Assembly (NCBI GenBank): GCA_900752475.1
Contig: CAADVJ010000063.1
Span: forward strand, 1-20,876
DNA: 20,876 nt
Source: an uncultured Collinsella sp.
GTDB lineage: Bacteria; Actinomycetota; Coriobacteriia; Coriobacteriales; Coriobacteriaceae
Direction: 5' to 3'
Shown: piece by piece, positions 15,238 through 20,876 of the stretch
Position numbering within the stretch: the first letter of the stretch is position 1
How the letters are laid out: every line of letters starts with the position of its first letter
Program-made: the position numbers and the translations under genes
Notes under the pieces: model-generated
What the model saw: only the letters and a program-made list of their open reading frames with translations
What the model was told of the DNA's origin: nothing
Databases searched by the model: none

Positions 15238-15425
15238 AATCAAAGGTGAATACTTTTCCGCGAAGTGAACGAGTCAAATCGAACCCCTGAAACATCCGCA
15301 TTTTTCGCCAACAAAACCGCGGGAAAAACTTGGCAAAACCGCAGGAAACCAGCTCCTAAAAGTGTCGATGCTCCGAGGGTCCAAATAAGGTCGTTCACTT
15401 CGCGGAAAAGTATTCACCTTCGATT
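15238..15425. repeat. 188-bp element bounded by 30-bp perfect inverted repeats
   Basis: Positions 15243-15272 and 15391-15420 are exact reverse complements (30 bp); with one mismatch they extend to 15238 and 15425. The 118-bp interior contains no convincing ORF. It has a 15-nt direct repeat (CAAAACCGCGGGAAA at 15312 and CAAAACCGCAGGAAA at 15334, one mismatch, 22-nt period) and GCCAA/TTGGC pairing. No obvious target duplication flanks it. It could be a MITE-like element or a long hairpin; neither a transposase nor a known family is recognised. Confidence 0.85.
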
Positions 15426-15440
15426 TCCACCTCCCCACAA

Positions 15441-15469
15441 TGTGACAAAGGGACTGTCCCTTTGTCACA
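15441..15469. repeat. 29-bp near-perfect palindrome after the ABC operon
   Basis: TGTGACAAAGGGAC at 15441-15454 pairs perfectly with 15456-15469 around one T. It lies 4 bp after the ABC operon stop codon (15473). It has no T-run after it on the minus strand. I recall near-identical palindromes scattered in intergenic regions of other gut bacteria; this is memory, not a search. Confidence 0.85.
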
Positions 15470-15472
15470 GTC

Positions 15473-17230
15473 CTACAGCTGCCAGGCAGCCGCTTCCTTT
15501 TGCAGCGCAACCATGCGGGCGAATTCTCCACCTGCCGCCTTGAGCTGCGCCGGAGTGCCCTGCTCGGCAACCACGCCATCCTTGAGCACAACGATTTTGT
15601 CGGCATTTTCCACCGTACGCATACGGTGGGCAATAACGATAACCGTCTTACCTGTAAGCAGACGGGAGAGTGCCTGCTGCACCACGGTCTCGTTCTCCAC
15701 ATCCAAGCTCGCCGTCGCCTCGTCCAACAGCACGATAGGCGCGTCTTTGAGCAGCGCACGGGCGATAGAGATGCGCTGGCGCTCGCCGCCGGAGAGTTTG
15801 GAGCCGTTCTCACCGATCATGGTGTCGTAGCCCTGCGGCATGCGGCTCACAAACTCGTCGCAGTTGGCGGCACGCGCGGCCGCAAGCACTTCCTCATCGG
15901 TGGCATCACGACGCCCGAGGCGGATGTTTCCCATCACCGTGTCGTCAAAGAGTAGCACGTCTTGGAACACGATGGCGTAATCACGCAGCAGTACCTCGGG
16001 ATCAACGCTCGCAACATCCACACCGCCCACGGTAACCTTGCCCGCGGTGGCATCCCAAAAGCGCGCGGCCAGGCGGCTCACCGTAGACTTACCGGAACCC
16101 GAAGGACCGACCAACGCCGTAACTTCGCCTTCCTTGGCGGTAAAGCTCACATCGGTAAGAACTTTCTCGCCGGCGCGGCCGTCCTCGCCCGCACCATAGC
16201 CAAATGCCACGTGATCGAACACCACATCGTGGCCCGCGGGCTCAAATTTCTCGCTGCCCCGCGCCACAGGCTCTTCCATGATGGAACGCATGCGCTTGGC
16301 AGACGACTCGGCGGCAAACAGCTCGGACATTAACATTAACGCCTGGTCAAAAGGCGCATAGATACGGCTCACCATAAGCAGGAAGGCAAACATCACCAAA
16401 AAGTCGACCTGCCCGGAGGCGACCACCGCAGCGCCCGTAACCAGCGTGGTGGCAATGCCCAGACGCAGGATGACAAAGGCGGAGTTGACCAAAAGCCCGT
16501 TAGCGAGCTCGCCCTTGGTGGTCTCGCGCTCCTCGGCATCGATCACGGCGTTGAGTCCCTCAAGATAATGGGCCTCCTGGTTGGTGGCGCGGATCTCGCG
16601 AACGCAGTCGAGCGTCTCTTGAATCGCCTCGGTAACCTTGACCTTCTCGGCGCGCACGCGATCGAACACCGGAGTCATGGGACCGCGTGTTAGATACAGC
16701 ACGGCAAAGGCCACGGGAACGCTCCAAAACGCCGCAATCGCCAGTTGCCAGCAAAAGAACAGCGATGCCACGAACACAATGGCACTTGCGATGATGGCAC
16801 CCCAAAGCTCTCCCAGCACGTGGCTGTAGGCGTGCTCCATGGCCTGGACGTCGCCCATGATAGTCTCGGTTAAATCGGCCAGATCACGACGACCAAAAAA
16901 CAACAGCGGCAGTTTGCGCAAGCGCTCAGCAATCTCCATACGCTGCTTGCCGCACTCCTCGTAAAAGATGCAGTAGGTGTAGTAATACTGCTGCCAGTTA
17001 GAGGCAAAGAGCAACACGAAAAAGACCAGGAGGCCGCCCACGATCGGCAGGGCATCCGGCAGGTCAGCCCCGCTGGCGAGATGCTCGACAAAGCCGGCCA
17101 TAACCAGGAATAAAAAGCCCATGCCGGCCATGGTAATGAGATTGGTGAGCGTGGTCCAGAAAATGCCGCGTTTTACGCCGGCGACGCCTTTATCGGATAG
17201 GAAATACTTCTTTTGGAATGAGGCGAACAT
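15473..17230 (-). CDS. ABC half-transporter (permease-ATPase fusion), second of a pair
   Basis: The 585-residue protein has an N-terminal six-helix ABC-exporter-type membrane domain (~25-310). The nucleotide-binding domain (~333-575) has Walker A GPSGSGKST (375-383), Q-loop Q423, signature LSGGERQ (479-485), Walker B IVLLDE with E504, and an H-loop AHR in VIVIAHRM. The ATP sites look fully active. Its ATG directly abuts the stop of the partner gene (TAAATG), so translation is coupled and the two very likely form a heterodimer. Pairs of such half-transporters include multidrug exporters and the siderophore importers YbtPQ and IrtAB; the type I exporter fold does not decide between them. The divergent AraC regulator favours the latter. 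The gene ends at the palindrome at 15441-15469. Confidence 0.95.
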   Translation of the reverse strand: MFASFQKKYFLSDKGVAGVKRGIFWTTLTNLITMAGMGFLFLVMAGFVEHLASGADLPDALPIVGGLLVFFVLLFASNWQQYYYTYCIFYEECGKQRMEIAERLRKLPLLFFGRRDLADLTETIMGDVQAMEHAYSHVLGELWGAIIASAIVFVASLFFCWQLAIAAFWSVPVAFAVLYLTRGPMTPVFDRVRAEKVKVTEAIQETLDCVREIRATNQEAHYLEGLNAVIDAEERETTKGELANGLLVNSAFVILRLGIATTLVTGAAVVASGQVDFLVMFAFLLMVSRIYAPFDQALMLMSELFAAESSAKRMRSIMEEPVARGSEKFEPAGHDVVFDHVAFGYGAGEDGRAGEKVLTDVSFTAKEGEVTALVGPSGSGKSTVSRLAARFWDATAGKVTVGGVDVASVDPEVLLRDYAIVFQDVLLFDDTVMGNIRLGRRDATDEEVLAAARAANCDEFVSRMPQGYDTMIGENGSKLSGGERQRISIARALLKDAPIVLLDEATASLDVENETVVQQALSRLLTGKTVIVIAHRMRTVENADKIVVLKDGVVAEQGTPAQLKAAGGEFARMVALQKEAAAWQL

Positions 17231-19057
17231 TTAGGCCTCGCCTCCCTTCGTGACGGCGGCATCCGCGGTCGCTGCAGTGATTTTCCAGCTCGCGGCCTGT
17301 TCGTATTCGGCCCACATCTTGGCATACAGACCCTCTTGGGACAGCAACTCGGCATGGGTACCCGACTCCTGCACGCTGCCCTGGTTGAGCACCACGATTT
17401 GGTCTGCGCCCACTACAGTCGAGAGTCGATGCGCAATCATAATGACCGTGCGACCCGCCGCCAGCTTGCTAAAGGCGCGCTGGATGAGCGCCTCGTTCTC
17501 GGGATCGGCAAACGCCGTGGCCTCATCGAGCACCACGATAGGCGCGTCTTTAAGGATCGCGCGGGCGAGTGCCACGCGCTGGACCTCGCCGCCCGAAAGA
17601 TATGCTCCGCCGGCACCGAGCATGGTATTGATGCCCTGTGGGAGCTTGACCACAATGTCGTCGCACTGAGCTGCGGAGAGGGCCGCACGCACTTCGTCGT
17701 CAGTGGCCGTAGGTTTGGAGGCGCGCACGTTATCGGCAAGTGTTTGCCTGAACAGCTGGTTGGTCTGGAACACGAAGGCGACCTGGCCCATAAGCTCGTG
17801 CGGATCCATATCGCGAACGTCCACACCGCCTACGAGCACTCGACCCGAGGAAACGTCCCAAAAACGCGGGATCAGGCTTGCGCAGGTTGACTTGCCGCCA
17901 CCCGAGGGACCCACCAGGGCGAGAGTGCTACCCGCGGAAACGCTGAAACTCACATGGCTAACGGCAGGTGTTTCGGCACCCTCGTAGGTAAAACTCACGT
18001 CCTCAAATCGCACGTCGCCACCGGCAGGGTGCTTGGGTTGGGCGGGCACGGAGAGCTGCTTGGAATCCATGACGCTTCGAATACGAGCCAGCGAATCGGC
18101 ACTCATCTGAGAGGCCTCGCCCACAAACATGAGCTTGGTCATGGCCGTCGGCACCACGGCCGAAAATATCGCGTAAAACGTGAAGTTGGCCATAAAATGC
18201 GCGAAGTCCGTCTCGCCCGGCGCCAACAGCAACGCCACGGGCAGCAGGAATGTCACAAGGCCATTGAGCGCGGTAAGGTTGAGCACCTGCGGACCTCGGC
18301 AGAACGTGCCCGCATAGTTTTGCGCCATGTCGGCGTATTCGGCAATCGCATCGTGGAAGGCCTTAAAGGAGTAGACCGTCTGCTGAAACACCTTGACCAC
18401 GGGGATGCCTCGTACGTATTCGGTGCCGGTCTTGTTCATCTTGACCAGCGCTCCCATGTAGGCCTTCATGAACTCGGCGCCTTTGCCGCTCATCATGGTG
18501 GCCATGGCGCCAAACGAAATGGCCACCGAGATGAGGCATGCCGCGCCCAAGCGCCAATCGAGGGCGAAAAGCAGCACGAGCAAGCCCACGACCATGGCGA
18601 CGGCGCCTGCGATATCGGGCAGCATGTGTGCGAGCAAAGTCTCGGTGGAGGCAGCGCATCCGTCTACAACACGACGCAGCTCACCGGTGGCGTGCGTGTC
18701 AAAGTAGCCAAGCGGCAGCTTAAGCAGGTGCTCGCTCGTAGTCTTGCGGATATTGGACGCGCAGCGAAACGCAGACAGGTGCGTGCACATGAGCCCCACG
18801 AAATAAGCTACGATACTTGCCAGGGCAAAACCTACGGCCCACCAGCCATACATCGCGATGTCGCAGGCTTCGCTCCAGTTAGGTGCCACGGCGATCAGAT
18901 CGCGCGCGACAAGCCAAATGCACACGTACGGGCCAAAGCTCAGCAGCTGCGAGAGCGCCGAGAGCGCCATGCCCAAATACGTTAGGAATTTGCGGCCACC
19001 GGCATACGCGAGCAACTCGCCGATGCCTCCACCTTCCCTTTTTGATTCCTTTGCCAT
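17231..19057 (-). CDS. ABC half-transporter (permease-ATPase fusion), first of a pair
   Basis: The 608-residue protein starts at MAKESKREGGG (ATG 19057), preceded by AAAGGA; an upstream in-frame ATG gives a 21-residue extension without a ribosome site. The membrane domain spans about 25-330, the nucleotide-binding domain about 348-600: Walker A GPSGGGKST (383-391), Q431, signature LSGGEVQ (487-493), Walker B IVVLDE with E512 and H543 in MIAHRLS. The text after Walker B, DEATAFADPENE, differs from the partner's DEATASLDVENE. I associate the AFADPENE form with Ybt/Irt-like siderophore half-transporters, so iron-chelate import is a plausible role. No siderophore synthesis gene is nearby, and a multidrug role is not excluded. 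It is divergent from an AraC-family regulator 114 bp away. Confidence 0.95.
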   Translation of the reverse strand: MAKESKREGGGIGELLAYAGGRKFLTYLGMALSALSQLLSFGPYVCIWLVARDLIAVAPNWSEACDIAMYGWWAVGFALASIVAYFVGLMCTHLSAFRCASNIRKTTSEHLLKLPLGYFDTHATGELRRVVDGCAASTETLLAHMLPDIAGAVAMVVGLLVLLFALDWRLGAACLISVAISFGAMATMMSGKGAEFMKAYMGALVKMNKTGTEYVRGIPVVKVFQQTVYSFKAFHDAIAEYADMAQNYAGTFCRGPQVLNLTALNGLVTFLLPVALLLAPGETDFAHFMANFTFYAIFSAVVPTAMTKLMFVGEASQMSADSLARIRSVMDSKQLSVPAQPKHPAGGDVRFEDVSFTYEGAETPAVSHVSFSVSAGSTLALVGPSGGGKSTCASLIPRFWDVSSGRVLVGGVDVRDMDPHELMGQVAFVFQTNQLFRQTLADNVRASKPTATDDEVRAALSAAQCDDIVVKLPQGINTMLGAGGAYLSGGEVQRVALARAILKDAPIVVLDEATAFADPENEALIQRAFSKLAAGRTVIMIAHRLSTVVGADQIVVLNQGSVQESGTHAELLSQEGLYAKMWAEYEQAASWKITAATADAAVTKGGEA

Positions 19058-19076
19058 GAGATTCCTTTCTAACGGC

Positions 19077-19105
19077 TTGAGAGTTAACCGTAATGAACTT
19101 ATCAT
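19077..19105 (+). promoter_or_regulatory. Candidate promoter of the AraC-type regulator gene
   Basis: TTGAGA (19077-19082) and TATCAT (19100-19105) are 17 bp apart, with transcription expected to begin near 19112, about 60 nt before the TTG start. I could not place an equally good promoter for the divergent ABC genes in the same 114 bp. Confidence 0.6.
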
Positions 19106-19110
19106 TGATG

Positions 19111-19128
19111 TGTTAGCCATGGCTCACA
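19111..19128. promoter_or_regulatory. Candidate operator palindrome between the ABC genes and the AraC gene
   Basis: TGTTAGCCATGGCTCACA is an 18-bp palindrome with one mismatched pair, placed just at the predicted AraC-gene transcript start and within the shared upstream region. A second inverted pair, GGCTTGA (19074-19080) and TCAAGCC (19130-19136), brackets it. Binding by the neighbouring regulator is inferred from position only. Confidence 0.45.
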
Positions 19129-19171
19129 ATCAAGCCAGGCGTGGACGTTTCTGCAAAGGAAAGGGACGCTT

Positions 19172-20176
19172 TTGCAAATACAGCGGGCAGCGACCGACAT
19201 AACCGAGCTCTACGCACCGCAATTTGAGCAGTTTGGCCTGGAGCTTACCGGCAAGGGCGCCGTCTTTACCGGCGAGGTGGCAAACGACCGGGCGCACGGC
19301 CGCGCATGGATTATGCCTCTCTCCCCTGCCTGCATCGTCATGGAGCATTTCATCACCCCGACGCACGATATGTACCTGGCCGAATACACACCCGAGCCAT
19401 ACGCCTGCGTGAGCGAAGTCAGCGCGCCCACACTTACATGCATGCCCGAGGCTGGCATAACGCCCGCGAACCTCAAGCCATTGCATGGACCGTGGCCAAA
19501 CAATGCCGTTTGCAGCTTTATCCAAGATAGCTGTGGCGAGGAATTAAGCCCGCTGTTTGCGGGGGAGCTTTATCACTCGCGCTCGGTGCTCTTTTTGCCT
19601 GGATATTTTGACGAACTGGAGCACCGCTATCCCACCGAGTTCGCGGGAATGTTTGAGGCGTTTGCCGAGCCATGGCACGAGGAAGCGACGTCTGCCATCT
19701 GCCACACGCTGCGCCGGATTAACGAGGACCGCGCCCGCACCGTAGGCGGACACGTCTATATGCAGGGCATCGTGGAGACCATGGTCGCGGAGCTCGCCTG
19801 TTCGTGCGCGGCCCACAAGCAGGCGCGGCAGGCGGCAGACACACGCGTCAGCATAACCATTGCCGAAGAAGCAACGGCAATGATTGAGCGCGCGCTCGAC
19901 AAAGGCAGACATGTGGGTATCAACGAGGTGGCCGAGAGGCTCTACACAAGCCGCTCCAAACTATGCGCCACCTTTAAGGCCCAAACTGGCGAGTCCCTGG
20001 GCGCCTACATTCGCAGACGCCGTATGGAGCGAGCACAGGACCTTTTGGCAGACAGCTCGCTCACGATAGCGCAGGTGGCAGAGCGTCTAGGCTACCCTCA
20101 GCAGGCCGCCTTCACCCAAGCCTTCAAACAATACACCGGCACCACCCCCACCACCTGGCGTTCCCAACATATATAA
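19172..20176 (+). CDS. AraC-family transcriptional regulator
   Basis: The 334-residue protein starts at TTG 19172 (MQIQRAAT), with AAGGGA 5 nt upstream; no in-frame ATG lies nearby, the first methionine being near residue 47. The C-terminal ~100 residues form the AraC double helix-turn-helix: GINEVAERLYTSRSKLCATF as first HTH, the linker GESLGAYIRRRRMERAQDLL, and TIAQVAERLGYPQQAAFTQAFKQYTG as second HTH, ending TTPTTWR. The N-terminal ~220 residues are a ligand or partner domain I do not recognise in detail; it is not the classic arabinose cupin. It is divergent from the two ABC half-transporters and probably controls them and itself. YbtA, an AraC regulator next to ybtPQ, is the closest well-known precedent for this layout. 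The effector is unknown. Confidence 0.92.
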   Translation: MQIQRAATDITELYAPQFEQFGLELTGKGAVFTGEVANDRAHGRAWIMPLSPACIVMEHFITPTHDMYLAEYTPEPYACVSEVSAPTLTCMPEAGITPANLKPLHGPWPNNAVCSFIQDSCGEELSPLFAGELYHSRSVLFLPGYFDELEHRYPTEFAGMFEAFAEPWHEEATSAICHTLRRINEDRARTVGGHVYMQGIVETMVAELACSCAAHKQARQAADTRVSITIAEEATAMIERALDKGRHVGINEVAERLYTSRSKLCATFKAQTGESLGAYIRRRRMERAQDLLADSSLTIAQVAERLGYPQQAAFTQAFKQYTGTTPTTWRSQHI

Positions 20177-20177
20177 A

Positions 20178-20206
20178 GAATGAGGGCGCCAACGGCGACC
20201 TCATTC
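20178..20206 (+). terminator. Hairpin terminator after the AraC-type gene
   Basis: GAATGAGGGCGCC (20178-20190) pairs with GGCGACCTCATTC (20194-20206), one mismatch in 13 bp, loop 3 nt. It begins 1 nt after the stop codon. Only a weak pyrimidine-rich tract (ACTCTATTCC) follows, so strength is uncertain. Confidence 0.7.
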
Positions 20207-20252
20207 ACTCTATTCCATTCAGCCCCACCTGACCCGAACGGCCGAGTCGTCT

Positions 20253-20395
20253 GGCCGGGGAAGTCCCGAGTCGCCGGGGTGTTTGCTCCAAATGAGTTCC
20301 GCATGCAAAGAAGGCCACTAAATGTGGCCTTCGTCTTGCATAGGACTGTTTGAAATTTGGAGGAAATACCCCGGCGACTCGGGGCTTCCCCGGCC
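20253..20395. repeat. Composite nested inverted repeat, 41-bp arms around a hairpin
   Basis: Positions 20253-20293 and 20355-20395 are reverse complements over 41 bp with three mismatches. The 61-nt spacer contains a second hairpin: GAAGGCCAC (20310-20318) with GTGGCCTTC (20324-20332), loop TAAAT, flanked by ATGCAA (20303-20308) and TTGCAT (20336-20341). It starts 47 nt after the AraC terminator and ends 6 nt before the gatB stop codon. Its layout (long arms, inner 9-bp stem, 5-nt AT loop) equals that of the element at 793-926 although the arm sequences differ. Confidence 0.9.
20303..20341 (-). terminator. Likely terminator of gatB, at the centre of the nested repeat
   Basis: On the minus strand the 9-bp stem with loop ATTTA is followed by TTTGCAT, a short T-run. 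The outer ATGCAA/TTGCAT pairing adds stability. It is 61 nt after the gatB stop. Confidence 0.65.
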
Positions 20396-20401
20396 TCGCA
20401 G

Positions 20402-20876
20402 CTACGAAAGCGACGTTCTCAGCAACTCGTTGAAGAGCTTCGGGTTGCCCTTGCCGCGGCTCGCCTTCATGCACTGGCCCACCAAAAAGCCGATGACCTT
20501 CTGGTTTCCATCACGATACTGCTGCGCCTGATCGGCACAGTTTGCCAGCACCTCGTCCACGATCGGCTGCAGCGCGCCGGCGTCGCTCACCTGACGCATA
20601 CCGCGCTCGTCGACGATCTTGTTGGGGTCGTCACCGGTCTGGGCCATGGCCTCAAAGACCTCGTGCGCCTGGTTTGAGCTAATGGCATCGGTCGCCAGCA
20701 GCTTGGCGAGCGCCGCCACCTGAGCCGGCGCGATGCCGGACTCGGTCAGCGACACGCCCGCGCCCTTAAGGTAGGCGATCATCTCGTTCACCAGCAGGTT
20801 TGCGACCGTCTGAGCCTCCTTGCCAGCCATACCGGCAGCGGGAAGCCCAAAAAACTCAGCAAAAGCCGGGGCGGCC
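20402..20876 (-). CDS. gatB: Aspartyl/glutamyl-tRNA(Asn/Gln) amidotransferase subunit B, 3' part
   Basis: The frame is open to the right edge, so these are the C-terminal 157 or so residues of GatB; the start and the catalytic-domain side are outside the window. The piece is the helical GatB/YqeY tail domain: KLLATDAISSNQAHEVFEAM, GDDPNKIVDERGMRQVSD, then IVDEVLANCADQAQQYRDGN, QKVIGFLVGQCMKASRGKGNP and the terminal FNELLRTSLS. GatB with GatA and GatC amidates Glu-tRNA(Gln) and Asp-tRNA(Asn); the tail helps bind the tRNA. The ATG at 20830 is internal, because upstream codons (AAPAFAEFFGLPAAG) continue as family-like protein. gatC and gatA may lie beyond the edge. The nested repeat at 20253-20395 begins 6 nt after the stop. 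Confidence 0.95.
   Translation of the reverse strand, partial: AAPAFAEFFGLPAAGMAGKEAQTVANLLVNEMIAYLKGAGVSLTESGIAPAQVAALAKLLATDAISSNQAHEVFEAMAQTGDDPNKIVDERGMRQVSDAGALQPIVDEVLANCADQAQQYRDGNQKVIGFLVGQCMKASRGKGNPKLFNELLRTSLS

Noticed and set aside
17954..18985. A 343-codon open frame on the plus strand
   Set aside because: It is the antisense shadow of the ABC half-transporter, His/Arg-rich and without a ribosome binding site.

Overview
The window looks like chromosomal DNA of a high-GC gut Coriobacteriia (Actinomycetota), most probably Collinsella or a close relative. This is inferred from GC-rich codon use, the actinobacterial order rplM-rpsI-glmM, a very large regulator with a C-terminal BTAD domain, and a tmRNA tag ending in ALAA. 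No species can be proved from the sequence alone. I see no CRISPR array, rRNA gene, tRNA gene, transposase or integrase.

Layout. The left end holds the 3' part of a UPF0210/DUF711 gene, then a composite nested inverted repeat, a SAM methyltransferase with T-rich codon use in its first half, and the RNA-binding protein YhbY. A 999-residue STAND-type regulator with SARP/BTAD output follows on the minus strand. Next comes a minus-strand block read from right to left as rplM, rpsI, glmM, a PTS glucose-type IIA gene, and nagB. It joins ribosomal protein genes to amino-sugar metabolism: GlmM takes glucosamine-6-P toward peptidoglycan, and NagB returns it to glycolysis. A patatin-like lipase lies upstream of rplM.

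The region 10.9-11.6 kb is the most unusual part. It holds a strictly 62-bp-periodic array of alternating-orientation GGAAA-N6-CCC sites, and then two 52-bp direct repeats. The direct repeats carry a 17-nt piece identical to the T-arm of the adjacent tmRNA gene (ssrA, minus strand), but in the opposite orientation.

To the right lie a small uncharacterised protein, a P1B-type metal ATPase lacking the usual CPx proline, and its partner, a DUF6110-like one-helix protein. An intergenic region with a 30-bp perfect inverted repeat and a 29-bp palindrome follows. Two coupled ABC half-transporters are next, with a divergent AraC-family regulator, an arrangement reminiscent of Ybt/Irt-type siderophore systems. 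The right edge holds a second composite nested inverted repeat and the 3' part of gatB.

No complete novel defence or biosynthetic system is evident. The strongest candidates for undescribed biology are the structured non-coding elements: the 62-bp array, the two nested inverted repeats of like architecture, the 30-bp inverted-repeat element, and the tmRNA-derived repeats.
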